Assembly (NCBI RefSeq): GCF_026341035.1
Contig: NZ_JAPEOQ010000001.1
Span: 310,001 to 374,000 of the forward strand
From: Streptomyces sp. NBC_01016
GTDB lineage: Bacteria; Actinomycetota; Actinomycetes; Streptomycetales; Streptomycetaceae
Reading direction: 5' to 3'
Length of the DNA: 64,000 nt
Shown: positions 34,600-43,770 of the stretch, piece by piece
Numbering within the stretch: position 1 is the stretch's first letter
Layout of the letters: each line of letters begins with the position of its first letter
Notes under the pieces: generated by a model
Told to the model about the DNA's origin: nothing
Database searches by the model: none
What the model saw: the letters and a program-made list of their open reading frames with translations, nothing else
Made by a program: the position numbers and the translations under genes

Positions 34600-34797
34600 T
34601 TACTGTAGCGCGGACTTCGCGGCGAAGTTTACGAAAGTGGTCCAGCTGTCGGCCGAAATGGCCAGTGTGGGGCTGGAGTTGGACTCGGCATTCTTCGAGT
34701 CGCGAATGTGGACCGTGGCGGCGTAAGCGACTTCGAGGCACTGCCCGCCCTCCGCGCCGCTGTAACTGGACTTGAACCATGCGAGGTTGGCGGTCAT
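34600..34797 (-). CDS. DUF397 domain protein
   Basis: 65 aa, the whole DUF397 domain: FKSSYSGAEGGQCLEVA, VHIRDSKNAESNSSPTLAIS, and WTTFVNFA. Its ATG overlaps the stop of the XRE gene by 4 bp (ATGA). XRE-DUF397 pairs are abundant in Streptomyces, and some affect development and antibiotic production; a toxin-antitoxin-like relation has been proposed. No catalytic residue is recognised. Confidence 0.92.
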   Translation of the reverse strand: MTANLAWFKSSYSGAEGGQCLEVAYAATVHIRDSKNAESNSSPTLAISADSWTTFVNFAAKSALQ

Positions 34798-35606
34798 AGC
34801 TCCCCTGCCATCTGCTCGATCAGCTCCGCGGAGTCACCTGGGGTCAGGGCCTGCGTGCGGATCATGCCATAGCGCGTGTGCAGCACACTGACCTCGTCGC
34901 GATCGTCGATGATGCGGCCGTTCCCTTGCGTCTCAAGGTAAGCGAGCAACTGCCTTTCAGGGGTCTCCAGCAGGGTCATCGGGCCGTCCACGCCCGCGTG
35001 GCCCTCGTAGGACGTCGGCATGACCTGGATGGAGACGTTTCGCCTCCGGCCGACTTCGAGCAGCCGTTTCAACTGCCCCTTCAGGACGGCGGATCCGCCC
35101 ATCGGCCGCCGCAGCACCCATTCCTCGACCACGAACGACAGCGAGATCGACGGCACGCGGTTCAGCAACACCTGCCGTGACAAACGCGCCTCCAAGCGGC
35201 GCTCGATCGCCTCCTCCTCCAACACCGGGAATCGGGCATTGAGCACCGCGCGCGCGTACCCCTCCGTCTGCACCAGCCCATTCACCAGATGCGTGTCGTA
35301 CACGCAGAGGCCGACCGCTTCGGCCTCCCGTTCCACGTACTCCCCGAACCACGCCGGATACCGCCGCCGCTCAAGATGCGCGGCCGCCGCCTCCACCGCT
35401 TCCTGCGCCCCCAGGAACTCCCCCGCCCGCGCCACGAACCGCGCGCTCGGCATCCGCTCGCCGCGCTCGACCATCGCCACCTGCGACGCCGAATACCCGA
35501 CGTACGCCCCGAAGTCGTCCCGCGAACCGCCCCGCGCCTCCCGCAGGGCCCGTACCACCGCGCCGAACATCCGCATGCTCGACGACCCGTCGACACAGTC
35601 CTGCAC
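34794..35606 (-). CDS. XRE-family regulator with DUF5753 (Scr1 type)
   Basis: 270 aa from a GTG with GAGGGGG 6 bases upstream; a GTG seven codons further upstream has no good ribosome site. N-terminal XRE helix-turn-helix (about 15-70: FGAVVRALREARGGSRDDFG, SQVAMVERGERMPS). The rest is the DUF5753 domain (WFGEYVEREAEA, YDTHLVNGLVQTEGYARA, RLSRQVLLNR, HTRYGMIRTQALTP). Translationally coupled to DUF397. A 22-bp palindrome 16 bases upstream of the start is a likely autoregulatory operator. Confidence 0.92.
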   Translation of the reverse strand: MQDCVDGSSSMRMFGAVVRALREARGGSRDDFGAYVGYSASQVAMVERGERMPSARFVARAGEFLGAQEAVEAAAAHLERRRYPAWFGEYVEREAEAVGLCVYDTHLVNGLVQTEGYARAVLNARFPVLEEEAIERRLEARLSRQVLLNRVPSISLSFVVEEWVLRRPMGGSAVLKGQLKRLLEVGRRRNVSIQVMPTSYEGHAGVDGPMTLLETPERQLLAYLETQGNGRIIDDRDEVSVLHTRYGMIRTQALTPGDSAELIEQMAGEL

Positions 35607-35621
35607 AAGGAACCCCCTCGC

Positions 35622-35643
35622 CTGCACACCTCGTTGTGTGCAG
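35622..35643. promoter_or_regulatory. Palindromic operator CTGCACAC-N6-GTGTGCAG
   Basis: Perfect 8-bp arms with a 6-bp spacer, placed between the XRE gene (left) and the ATPase gene (right). Position and symmetry suit a dimeric XRE repressor acting on both promoters. Confidence 0.6.
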
Positions 35644-35689
35644 CTCCTGGTCCTGGTCAGGCTAGCCAGCGGTCACGCACTGTGAGCGT

Positions 35690-36262
35690 ATGAAGACGCA
35701 ATCTCCACCCGAAGTCGTCATCCAACTCCGGGCAGATCCCGAGCAGTTCTCGGACGTACGGCGAACGGTCGCCACGTACCTAGGGGCCTGGGGGCACCTC
35801 GCCCTCGTCGACGCGGCGCAGCTCTGCGTGACGGAAATACTGGCGAACGTGCACCGGCACGTGGCGGTCCCCGAGTGCGAGGTGCGGCTGCGAGTGCTGC
35901 CGGAGGCGGAGGGCGGCGCGGTGCAGGTGTCGGTGGCCGACCGCTCGCCTGTGCTCCCGGTGCTGTGCACCGAGCCCGACTGGGGAGCCGAGTCGGGACG
36001 GGGGATGTTCCTGATCGCGGCGGCGGCCGACCTGTGGGGCACCATGCCGACACGGGACGGGAAGCTGGTGTGGGCACGCCTTGCGGGGAAATGGTGCGAG
36101 CAGCGCGTCATCGAAGACGCGGTGCGCACGGGAACGGTGGATCCCGACAATGCCGCGACCGCGTACGGCCTCGGGGACTGGCAGCCGCTGCCGGCTCGGC
36201 CGGAGGCTCCGGCCGAGCTCTCCGAGGTGCTTCGTCAGATGCGCGGGGAAGAGGAGCGGTGA
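35690..36262 (+). CDS. GHKL ATPase domain protein (RsbW-like)
   Basis: 190 aa. HATPase_c_2 domain (about 5-130): N-box QLCVTEILANVHRH, G1 SVADRSPVLP (degenerate) and G2 ESGRGMFLIAAAAD. The C-terminal 50 residues are a Pro/Ala/Glu-rich extension. Single-domain ATPases of this kind are common beside XRE/DUF397 pairs in Streptomyces. The target sigma factor, if any, is unknown. Divergent from the XRE gene across the palindromic operator. Confidence 0.85.
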   Translation: MKTQSPPEVVIQLRADPEQFSDVRRTVATYLGAWGHLALVDAAQLCVTEILANVHRHVAVPECEVRLRVLPEAEGGAVQVSVADRSPVLPVLCTEPDWGAESGRGMFLIAAAADLWGTMPTRDGKLVWARLAGKWCEQRVIEDAVRTGTVDPDNAATAYGLGDWQPLPARPEAPAELSEVLRQMRGEEER

Positions 36263-36364
36263 ACTACCTCGGCGGCAAGGGTGCGAGACGGGCCTGGCGA
36301 CCGCCGGACCGTTGCGCGGCGAGGTAGCGGTTGTTGTCGTCGACCCGTTCGACGCGTTCGGTAC

Positions 36365-36523
36365 TCACTGCGACTCGTCGTAGGCCTCGCGGATGTTCCG
36401 GGGGACGCGGCCTCGGTCGTGGAGGACGATGCCGTTTTCACGGGCCCAGCGGTGCAGGGCGTCCTCCACCGGAGGCTCGGCCGGTTCTTCCACGCCGTCA
36501 CCGGCTTCGATTTCGGGATCCAT
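36365..36523 (-). CDS. 52-aa protein equal to the Lsr2 C-terminal DNA-binding motif
   Basis: Short gene reading MDPEIEAGDGVEEP, then HRWARENGIVLHDRGRVPRN and IREAYDESQ. This matches the Lsr2 C-terminal domain (W-A-R-E-x-G, RGR AT-hook-like core, I-x-E-A-Y), which contacts the minor groove of AT-rich DNA. The N-terminal dimerisation domain of Lsr2 is missing and replaced by 20 acidic residues. GGGGGAA about 6 bases before the ATG supports translation. It may compete with Lsr2 at xenogeneic DNA; that role is inferred. Confidence 0.8.
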   Translation of the reverse strand: MDPEIEAGDGVEEPAEPPVEDALHRWARENGIVLHDRGRVPRNIREAYDESQ

Positions 36524-36556
36524 CGGTTCCCCCAGTCCGCAGTTGGTCGGGAACCC

Positions 36557-37729
36557 CTAGACGCGATTCCCCGCCCGCCACACCTCCGAGACCAGCGGCA
36601 CACCCGGCCGGTACGCGAAGTGGACGTGGCTCGGGGCGTTCAGGAATGTGAGGTCGGCGCGGGCGCCCTGGGAGAGGTGGCCTACGTCTGTGCGGCGGAG
36701 GGCCTTGGCGCCGCCTGCCGTGGCCGACCAGAGGGCCTCGTCGGGGGTCATGCCCATGTCGCGTACGGCGAGGGCGATGCAGAAGGGGACCGAGGACGTG
36801 AAGGACGAGCCCGGGTTGCAGTCCGTGGAGAGCGCGACCGTTGCGCCCGCGTCCAGGAGGCGGCGGGCGTTCGGCCACTCGGCGCGGGTCGAGAACTCGG
36901 CGCCCGGGAGGAGTGTCGCCACCGTGTTGCCGTTTGCCAGGGCGTCCACGTCGGCGTCCGTGAGGTGTGTGCAGTGGTCGGCCGATGCCGCGTCCAGTTC
37001 CACCGCGAGTTGGACGCCGGGGCCGTAGCTGAGCTGGTTCGCGTGGATGCGGGGGAGCAGGCCCTTGGCCTTGCCCGCCGTCAGGATTGCCCTTGCCTGG
37101 TCGCCGTCGAAGGCGCCCTTTTCGCAGAAGACGTCGACCCAGCGGGCGTGGGGGGCGCAGGCGTTGAGCATTTCGCCCGTCACCAATTCCACGTATGCGG
37201 CGGGGTCGTCCGCGTAGTCCGGGGAGACGATGTGGGCGCCCAGGTAGGTGACTTCGTCCGTGTGGGCTGCTGCGATGCGGAGGGCGCGTTCCTCGTCGGC
37301 TGTCGTCAGGCCGTAGCCGGACTTTGTTTCGAATGTTGTCGTGCCCTGGCGGAGGGCCTCGGTGAGGTGGTGCTTGAGGTTCGTCTCCAGGGCTTCGTCC
37401 GTTGCGGCGCGCGTTGCCGCGACTGTCGTGCGGATGCCGCCTGCGGAGTAGCTCTGGCCCGACATGCGGGCGTTGAATTCGGCGGTGCGGTCGCCTGCGA
37501 AGACGAGGTGGGAGTGGGAGTCGACGAAGCCGGGGATGACGGCGCGGCCGGCGGCGTCGTGGGCCTCGTCCGTGGCCGGGGCCTTGGCCGTCGGGCCCGC
37601 CCAGGCGATCTTGTCGTTCTCGATGACGAGGGCGGCGTTGTGGATTTGGCCGAGGGGGCCTTCGCCCAGGTCGGGGTTGTTTGTGACCAGGGTGCCGATG
37701 TTGGTGATGGTCGTGGTGGTGGTCGTCAT
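36557..37729 (-). CDS. hutI: Imidazolonepropionase
   Basis: 390 aa. Third enzyme of histidine breakdown: hydrolyses 4-imidazolone-5-propionate to N-formimino-L-glutamate. Amidohydrolase-superfamily metal site [13 protein letters not shown] (about 69-81), ETKSGYGL substrate loop, HANQ and DHCTHL ligands, and [10 protein letters not shown] near the C-terminus. ATG preceded by GGAGAGG. Last hut gene of a same-strand run hutU, M20 amidohydrolase, hutF, hutI. Confidence 0.96.
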   Translation of the reverse strand: MTTTTTTITNIGTLVTNNPDLGEGPLGQIHNAALVIENDKIAWAGPTAKAPATDEAHDAAGRAVIPGFVDSHSHLVFAGDRTAEFNARMSGQSYSAGGIRTTVAATRAATDEALETNLKHHLTEALRQGTTTFETKSGYGLTTADEERALRIAAAHTDEVTYLGAHIVSPDYADDPAAYVELVTGEMLNACAPHARWVDVFCEKGAFDGDQARAILTAGKAKGLLPRIHANQLSYGPGVQLAVELDAASADHCTHLTDADVDALANGNTVATLLPGAEFSTRAEWPNARRLLDAGATVALSTDCNPGSSFTSSVPFCIALAVRDMGMTPDEALWSATAGGAKALRRTDVGHLSQGARADLTFLNAPSHVHFAYRPGVPLVSEVWRAGNRV

Positions 37730-37761
37730 GGTTCCTCTCCGTGGGTGGTGGGGTGTCTTTC

Positions 37762-37865
37762 CCCCACCCCGCCCCTTCCCGAAAGTCCTGCCGGACGGGC
37801 CGCCTCAATCGCCGGCGGGGCTTGATAGATCAAGCCCCGCCGGCGATTGGGCGGAGCCCCGGGGC
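37762..37865. repeat. Palindromic repeat with perfect 21-bp arms, copy 5
   Basis: The 40 bases at 37762-37801 are identical to 40440-40479. A perfect inverted repeat follows, 37806-37826 with 37829-37849, each arm starting CAATCGCCGGCGGGGC and separated by two bases. It fills the hutI-hutF gap and could form a very stable hairpin in the operon mRNA. Confidence 0.85.
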
Positions 37866-37866
37866 G

Positions 37867-39210
37867 TTAGTTGTGTAGGGCCGCGATGGATGTCGTCAGG
37901 GCTTCTGCCACGTTGCCGACCAGAACGTGTTCGCCGTCGCGGACCACCACGCGGCCGGACGACACCACGTCCGTCACGTCGGCGGCTGTCGCTGCGAAGA
38001 CTGCCGTTTCCGTGCCGAAGCGGGGTTCGGGGCCCGCCGTGCGGACGGAGTTCAGTGTCACCGTGACCAGGTCGGCCCGCGCGCCCGGTTCGATGGCGCC
38101 CGCGTCGTCCCAGCCGAGGGACGCGTGGCCGTCGGCGGAGGCCGCGCGGAGCAGCGCCGCCGCCGTCCAGTGGCCGCGGGTCCGGGAGCGCAGGCGCTCG
38201 TTCAGCTCCATCGCGCGCGCCTCCTCGAAGAGGTCGATCACCGCGTGGCTGTCGGAGCCCAGCGACAAGGGTGAACCCGCCTGCTGGAGCTGTACCGCCG
38301 GGCCGATGCCGTCCGCCAGGTCCCGTTCCGTCGTCGGGCACATGCACGTGCCCGTGGACGAGCCGCCGAGCAGGGCGATGTCCGTGTCCGTGAGGTGGGT
38401 GTTGTGGACGCCGACGGTCCGTGCGCCCAATACCCCGTGATCCGACAGGAGTTGGGTTGGTGTGCAGCCGTGTGCTGCCTGGCATGCGTCGTTCTCCGCT
38501 GTCTGTTCGGAGAGGTGGACATGGAGTGGGGCGCTGCGGGCCGACGCCCAGTTCGCGACCGTTGGCAGTTGGGCTGCCGGGACCGCCCGTACCGAGTGGA
38601 TCGCCGCGCCGATCCGCACCCCCGGCCGCTCCTTCAGCAGTGACGCCCGTTCCGCCCACGCCTCCGCCGTGCCGTCACTGAAGCGCTGCTGGTGGTGGTC
38701 CGGGGCCTTGCCGAAGCCTGAGGAGACGTACGCCGTGTCGAGGAGGGTGATGCGGATGCCCGCCTCGTCCGCCGCCGCGATCAGCGCCTCGCCCATCGCG
38801 TTCGGGTCCGCGTACGGGGTGCCGCCGGGGGCGTGGTGGAGGTAGTGGAATTCACCGACCGCCGTGATGCCGGCCAGTGCCATCTCCGCGTAGACCGCCC
38901 GCGCGAGTGCGTGGTACGTGTCCGGCGTCAGGCGGTCCGCCACCGAGTACATGACCTCGCGCCACGTCCAGAACGTCCCGGACCCGACCTGGACCGTCGA
39001 GCGGAGCGCCCGGTGGAAGGCGTGGCTGTGGGCGTTGGCGAGGCCGGGGAGGGTCAGGCCGCGCAGGGCCGTCGCGCCGGGCGGGGGCGCGCCGACCCCC
39101 GTGCGGACCGCCGTGAAGCGGCCCTCGTCCGACACGTCCACCGCCACGCCCGGCTCGACATGCGTGCCGAGCCAGGCGTGTTCCAACCAGTACGTCGTCG
39201 TCTGCGTCAC
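37867..39210 (-). CDS. hutF: Formimidoylglutamate deiminase
   Basis: 447 aa. It deaminates N-formimino-L-glutamate to N-formyl-L-glutamate and ammonia, the fourth step of the five-step histidine pathway. Amidohydrolase motifs: NAHSHAFHRAL (metal ligands), GSGTFWTWREVMY typical of HutF, HVHLSEQ, and SLGSDSHAVIDL. GTG overlaps the M20 amidohydrolase stop by 4 bp (GTGA), indicating coupled translation. Its product is the presumed substrate of that upstream amidohydrolase. Confidence 0.93.
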   Translation of the reverse strand: MTQTTTYWLEHAWLGTHVEPGVAVDVSDEGRFTAVRTGVGAPPPGATALRGLTLPGLANAHSHAFHRALRSTVQVGSGTFWTWREVMYSVADRLTPDTYHALARAVYAEMALAGITAVGEFHYLHHAPGGTPYADPNAMGEALIAAADEAGIRITLLDTAYVSSGFGKAPDHHQQRFSDGTAEAWAERASLLKERPGVRIGAAIHSVRAVPAAQLPTVANWASARSAPLHVHLSEQTAENDACQAAHGCTPTQLLSDHGVLGARTVGVHNTHLTDTDIALLGGSSTGTCMCPTTERDLADGIGPAVQLQQAGSPLSLGSDSHAVIDLFEEARAMELNERLRSRTRGHWTAAALLRAASADGHASLGWDDAGAIEPGARADLVTVTLNSVRTAGPEPRFGTETAVFAATAADVTDVVSSGRVVVRDGEHVLVGNVAEALTTSIAALHN

Positions 39211-40445
39211 GTGCAGGCCAGTCCTTCCAGTACGTCGGCCAGTGCGCGTACCCCTTCCAGGCAGTCGTCCTCGGCCGCGGACTCGGCCGGGGAGTGCGAG
39301 ACGCCCGTCGGGTTGCGCACGAACAGCATGGCGGTGGGGATCGACTGGGCGAGGATTCCCGCGTCGTGTCCCGCTCCCGTTCCGAGGACGGGGATTCTCA
39401 GATCCGCTGCCGAGTCCTTCGTGCCCAGGATGCGGGCCAGCTCGTCGCGGAGCGCGTCGTCGAACTCGACGACCGGCGTGAACGACTCGCGGGTCAGCGA
39501 TACGTCGATGCCGTGCGCCTCCGCGTACTCGCGGGCCGCCTTCTCGACCCCGGTGACCGTCGCGTCCAGGGACTCCTGGTCGGCGGCGCGGGAGTCGAGC
39601 CAGCCGCGTACGAGGGAGGGGATGGCGTTGACGCCGTTCGGCTCGACCGAGATCTTGCCGAAGGTCGCTACTGAGCCTGCCAGTTGGGCCTCGCGGCGGG
39701 CCGCCAGGACCGTCTCCGCGTAGGACAGCATCGGGTCCCGGCGGTCGACCAGGCGGGTCGTGCCCGCGTGGTTGGCCTCGCCGCGGAAGTCGAAGCGCCA
39801 GCGGCCGTGCGGCCAGATGGAGCTTGCGATGCCGATGGCGTCGCCGGACAGGTCCAGGGCGCGGCCCTGTTCCACGTGGAGTTCGATGAACGCGCCGATA
39901 CGGTCCAGGCGTTCGCGGTCCGCGCCGATCGCGTCCGGGTCGTGGCCCGCCCGCTCCATGGCCTGCGGGAGGGTGATTCCGTCGGCGTCCGTGAGCTTGT
40001 GGGCCGCCTCGGGGGTGAGGACGCCTGCGGTGAGGCGGGAGCCGACGCAGGCGAGGCCGAAGCGGGCGCCTTCCTCGTCGCCGAAGTTGGTGATGGCGAG
40101 GGGTCTGGTGAACTCCGCTCCCCTGCGGCGGAGTTCGTCCAGGGCGGCGAAGGAGGAGACGACGCCGAGGGGGCCGTCGAAGGCGCCGCCGTCCGGGACG
40201 GAGTCCAGGTGTGAGCCTGTGACGACGGCGTCGCCGGCCTCCGGGTCGCCGAGCCAGGCCCACTGGTTGCCGTTGCGGTCCAGTTCGTAGGTCAGGCCGC
40301 GGGATTCGGCCTGGGCCTTGAACCATGCGCGGCAGTCGGTGTCGGCGGCCGTCCAGGCGAATCGGCGGTAGCCGCCGGAGTCGGCGTTGCGACCGATCGG
40401 CTGCAAGTCGCGCCACATCTCCAGGAAGGAAGGAGAATTCCCCAC
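39207..40445 (-). CDS. M20-family amidohydrolase (allantoate amidohydrolase-like)
   Basis: 412 aa from a GTG with AAGGGG 5 bases upstream (an ATG nine codons inside is the alternative). Zinc-binding motifs of allantoate amidohydrolase, hydantoinase and beta-ureidopropionase relatives: GSHLDSVPDGGAFDG, NFGDEEGARF, ELHVEQG, HAGTTRLVDRRDP and GTGAGHDAG. Homologues are usually named allantoate amidohydrolase. Its place between hutU and hutF, coupled to hutF and with no hutG in view, suggests N-formylglutamate deformylase instead. The extreme N-terminus lies at the edge of a repeat. Confidence 0.88.
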   Translation of the reverse strand: MGNSPSFLEMWRDLQPIGRNADSGGYRRFAWTAADTDCRAWFKAQAESRGLTYELDRNGNQWAWLGDPEAGDAVVTGSHLDSVPDGGAFDGPLGVVSSFAALDELRRRGAEFTRPLAITNFGDEEGARFGLACVGSRLTAGVLTPEAAHKLTDADGITLPQAMERAGHDPDAIGADRERLDRIGAFIELHVEQGRALDLSGDAIGIASSIWPHGRWRFDFRGEANHAGTTRLVDRRDPMLSYAETVLAARREAQLAGSVATFGKISVEPNGVNAIPSLVRGWLDSRAADQESLDATVTGVEKAAREYAEAHGIDVSLTRESFTPVVEFDDALRDELARILGTKDSAADLRIPVLGTGAGHDAGILAQSIPTAMLFVRNPTGVSHSPAESAAEDDCLEGVRALADVLEGLACT

Positions 40446-40552
40446 CCCGCCCCTTCCCGAAAGTCCTGCCGGACGGGCCTCCTCAAACGCCGGAGGGGCT
40501 GAAATACCAGCCCGTCCGGCGTTTGAGGACGAACTGGGGGCGGAGCCCCCAG
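40440..40552. repeat. Palindromic repeat, copy 6
   Basis: Starts with the 40-bp block shared with 37762-37801. The 21-bp arms 40481-40501 and 40508-40528 pair with one mismatch (left arm starts CCTCAAACGCCGG). The end carries GGGGGCGGAGCCCCC (module A type). It lies between hutU and the M20 gene and supplies the ribosome site and first codons of the latter. Confidence 0.8.
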
Positions 40553-40561
40553 GTGCGGAAG

Positions 40562-42226
40562 TCACTCGCCCTCGCCCTCCCGCATCGGTACCCGAACGCC
40601 GCGCTCCGCCGCGACCTCCGCCGCGTGGTCGTAACCCGCGTCGACGTGGCGGATGACGCCCATCGCCGGGTCGTTCGTGAGGACGCGTTCGACCTTCTGG
40701 GCAGCGAGGTCCGTGCCGTCCGCGACGCAGACCTGGCCCGCGTGGATGGAGCGGCCCATGCCGACACCGCCGCCGTGGTGGAGGGAGACCCAGGTGGCGC
40801 CGGAGGAGGTGTTGACCAGGGCGTTCAGGAGCGGCCAGTCGGCGATCGCGTCGGAGCCGTCCTTCATGGCCTCCGTCTCGCGGTAGGGAGAGGCGACCGA
40901 GCCCGAGTCGAGGTGGTCGCGGCCGATGGCGACCGGGGCCGAGAGTTCGCCGGACGCGACCATCTCGTTGAACTTGAGGCCCGCCAGGTGGCGTTCGCCG
41001 TAGCCGAGCCAGCAGATGCGCGCCGGGAGGCCCTCGAAGGCGATGCGCTCGGCGGCCATGTCGAGCCAGCGGTGCAGGTGCTTGTTCTCGGGGAACAGCT
41101 CCTTGATGGCCTTGTCGGTGGCCTCGATGTCCTTCGGGTCGCCGGACAGCGCGGCCCAGCGGAACGGGCCGAGGCCCTCCTCGAAGAGGGGACGGATGTG
41201 CGCGGGCACGAAGCCGGGGAAGGCGAAGGCGCGGTCGTAGCCGGCCTTGCGGGCCTCGTCGCGGATCGAGTTGCCGTAGTCGAAGACCTCGGCGCCCGCG
41301 TCCAGGAAGCCGACCATGGCCTCGACGTGCAGGCGCATCGACTGGCGGGCCTTGTCGGTGAAGCCGGCCGGGTCCGCCTCGCGCTCCTTGTCCCAGTCCT
41401 CGACGGAGATGCCGACGGGCAGGTAGGCGAGCGGGTCGTGGGCGGACGTCTGGTCCGTCACGATGTCGATCGGGGCGCCGCGGCGCAGCAGCTCAGGGAA
41501 GACCTCGGCGGCGTTGCCGACGACGCCGATGGACACGCCGCGGCGCTCGTCGCGGGCCTGCACGGCCAGTTCGAGGGCGTGGTCGAGGTTGTCGGCCTTG
41601 ACGTCCAGGTAGCGGGTGCCGATGCGGCGGTCGATGCGCGTCTCGTCGACGTCGACGCAGATCGCGACGCCCTCGTTCATCGTGATGGCGAGGGGCTGGG
41701 CGCCGCCCATGCCGCCGACACCGGCGGTGAGCGTGATGGTCCCGGCGAGCGTGCCGTCGAACTTCTTGCGGGCGACCGCGCCGAAGGTCTCGTAGGTGCC
41801 CTGGACGATGCCCTGCGAGCCGATGTAGATCCACGAGCCGGCCGTCATCTGGCCGTACATCATGAGGCCTTCGGCCTCCAGCTTGCGGAACTCCTCCCAA
41901 TTGGCCCAGTCGCCCACGAGGTTGGAGTTCGCGAGCAGCACCCGCGGCGCCCACTCGCTGGTGCGCAGCACGCCGACCGGCTTGCCGGACTGGACGAGGA
42001 GGGTCTCGTCCGACTTCAGCGTCTTCAGCGTGCGCACGATCGCGTCGTACGCCTCCCAGGACCGGGCCGCCTTTCCGGTGCCGCCGTAGACGACGAGCTT
42101 GTCGGGGTGCTCGGCAACCTCGCCGTCGAGGTTGTTCATGAGCATCCGCAGCGCACCCTCCTGCTGCCACCCCAGGGTGTTGAGCTCGGTGCCGCGCGGG
42201 GCTCGTACGGGGCGGGGTCCTGACAT
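40562..42226 (-). CDS. hutU: Urocanate hydratase
   Basis: 554 aa, full length. It hydrates urocanate to 4-imidazolone-5-propionate using tightly bound NAD as electrophile. NAD-binding [14 protein letters not shown] (about 167-180), N-terminal [19 protein letters not shown] and C-terminal [15 protein letters not shown] are characteristic. First gene of the hutU-M20-hutF-hutI run. Its upstream region, shared with a divergent permease, has a CTATTCA/TGAATAG inverted repeat that may be the operator. Confidence 0.97.
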   Translation of the reverse strand: MSGPRPVRAPRGTELNTLGWQQEGALRMLMNNLDGEVAEHPDKLVVYGGTGKAARSWEAYDAIVRTLKTLKSDETLLVQSGKPVGVLRTSEWAPRVLLANSNLVGDWANWEEFRKLEAEGLMMYGQMTAGSWIYIGSQGIVQGTYETFGAVARKKFDGTLAGTITLTAGVGGMGGAQPLAITMNEGVAICVDVDETRIDRRIGTRYLDVKADNLDHALELAVQARDERRGVSIGVVGNAAEVFPELLRRGAPIDIVTDQTSAHDPLAYLPVGISVEDWDKEREADPAGFTDKARQSMRLHVEAMVGFLDAGAEVFDYGNSIRDEARKAGYDRAFAFPGFVPAHIRPLFEEGLGPFRWAALSGDPKDIEATDKAIKELFPENKHLHRWLDMAAERIAFEGLPARICWLGYGERHLAGLKFNEMVASGELSAPVAIGRDHLDSGSVASPYRETEAMKDGSDAIADWPLLNALVNTSSGATWVSLHHGGGVGMGRSIHAGQVCVADGTDLAAQKVERVLTNDPAMGVIRHVDAGYDHAAEVAAERGVRVPMREGEGE

Positions 42227-42268
42227 CGGCGGCCTCCTGGAGTGCGTGTCAATCAGCTGTTCAGCCTT

Positions 42269-42295
42269 CTATTCACATCCTGGCGACATGAATAG
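42269..42295. promoter_or_regulatory. Inverted repeat CTATTCA-N13-TGAATAG in hutU/permease promoter
   Basis: Perfect 7-bp arms (42269-42275, 42289-42295), nearly 9 with two mismatches, in the 144-bp divergent gap. AT-rich sites of this kind are rare in this genome. TTGAATAG recurs before the RpiR gene at 53108. Confidence 0.55.
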
Positions 42296-42370
42296 GTCTA
42301 GTCAAGAGGTGCTCGGGGGAATCCCTACCTCCTACGCGGACAACCACCTACGCACCTCGCGGGAGGTCCA

Positions 42371-43708
42371 GTGACATCTGCGACAGCCGACACCCCACTG
42401 CACCGGGCGATCGGGCCGAAACTGCTGATCCTGTTCGTGGTCGGGGACATCCTCGGCACCGGGATCTACGCGACCACGGGCAAGGTCGCGGGGAAGGTCG
42501 GCGGCGCGCTGTGGCTGCCGTTCGTCATCGGGTTCGTCGTGGCGCTGCTCACCGCCGCCTCGTACGCCGAACTCGTCGGCAAGTACCCGAAGGCGGCGGG
42601 CGCGGCGCTCTACGCGCAGAAGGCGTTCAAGGTCCCGTTCCTGACCTTCATCATCGCGTTCATGGTGATGTGCTCGGGGCTCTCGTCCGCGAGCGCCGCC
42701 GCCCGCGCGTTCAGCGGTGACTACCTCGGCGAGCTGACGAGCAACGCGCTGCCGCCCACCCTGGTCGCCATCCTGTTCGTGCTCGCGCTCGCCGCGCTGA
42801 ACCTGCGGGGCGTAGCTGAGTCGGTGAAGGCGAACGTCGTGCTGACCCTGGTCGAGGTGACCGGGCTCGCCATCATCCTCGCCATCGGCGCGTACGCCGT
42901 CCTGACCGGTGAGGGGGAGCCCTCCCGGCTGGCCGACATCGACACGGGCGGCACCGGATTCGCCCTGATGACAGGGGTGTTGGGGGCGACCGCGCTGGGC
43001 TTCTTCGCGTTCGTCGGGTTCGAGGACTCGGTGAACATGGCCGAGGAGACCAAGGACCCGGCCCGCACCTTCCCGCGCGCCCTCTTCATCGGCGTCACCG
43101 TGACCGGCACCATCTATGTGCTCGTCGCGCTCGTGTCCTCGCTGCTCGTCGACCACAAGGTGCTGGAAGCGTCGAGCGGGCCGCTGCTGGAAGTGGTGAA
43201 GGCCGGCGGCGTCGACTTCCCGCACAAGCTCTTCGCGCTGATCGCCCTGTTCGCCGTCACCAACTCGGCGCTCATCAACATCATGATGGCCTCGCGGCTC
43301 TGCTACGGGATGGCCAACGAGCGCATCCTGCCGAGCGCGATGGGCCGCGTGCTGCCCAAGCGGCGCACGCCCGTCGTGGGCATCGTCTTCGTGTCGCTGC
43401 TCGCGGTCGGGCTCGTGTCGACCGGGGAGATCGAGGGGCTCGGCGACACAACGTCGTTCCTGCTGCTGTGCGTGTTCGCCGTGGTCAACGTGGCCGTGCT
43501 CGTGCTGCGCAAGGACCCGGTCGACCACCGGCACTTCCGTACGCCGACGGTCCTTCCGGTGCTCGGCGCGGTCACCTCGCTGATCCTCGCCAGTCCGCTC
43601 GCCGACCGGCCCGCCGAGGTCTACATCCGGGCGGGCGTGCTCATCGCCATCGGGATCGCACTGTGGGCCGTCAACAGGGTGGTGATGAAGACGCACGGGG
43701 AGGAGTAG
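42371..43708 (+). CDS. APC superfamily amino-acid permease
   Basis: 445 aa with about 12 membrane helices. The APC signature GDILGTGIYATTG is in the first helix, FVGFEDSVNMAEE in the middle and NIMMASRLCYGMANE later. A proton-coupled amino-acid or amine importer; substrate not readable. Divergent from hutU across a shared operator, so uptake of histidine or a related compound is a reasonable guess. GTG with GGGAGGTC upstream. Confidence 0.9.
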   Translation: MTSATADTPLHRAIGPKLLILFVVGDILGTGIYATTGKVAGKVGGALWLPFVIGFVVALLTAASYAELVGKYPKAAGAALYAQKAFKVPFLTFIIAFMVMCSGLSSASAAARAFSGDYLGELTSNALPPTLVAILFVLALAALNLRGVAESVKANVVLTLVEVTGLAIILAIGAYAVLTGEGEPSRLADIDTGGTGFALMTGVLGATALGFFAFVGFEDSVNMAEETKDPARTFPRALFIGVTVTGTIYVLVALVSSLLVDHKVLEASSGPLLEVVKAGGVDFPHKLFALIALFAVTNSALINIMMASRLCYGMANERILPSAMGRVLPKRRTPVVGIVFVSLLAVGLVSTGEIEGLGDTTSFLLLCVFAVVNVAVLVLRKDPVDHRHFRTPTVLPVLGAVTSLILASPLADRPAEVYIRAGVLIAIGIALWAVNRVVMKTHGEE

Positions 43709-43735
43709 GGGCTCAGAAGCGCACCCGAGGCGCCT

Positions 43736-43770
43736 GAATCCGCCAACCCCCAGGGTCAGTTGGCGGATTC
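43736..43770 (+). terminator. Hairpin terminator of the permease gene
   Basis: A perfect 12-bp stem (GAATCCGCCAAC with its complement) and 11-base loop, 28 bases after the stop codon. Confidence 0.8.

Noticed and set aside
40325..42223. 632-codon plus-strand frame over hutU
   Set aside because: hutU is unmistakable on the minus strand; the plus frame is compositional.
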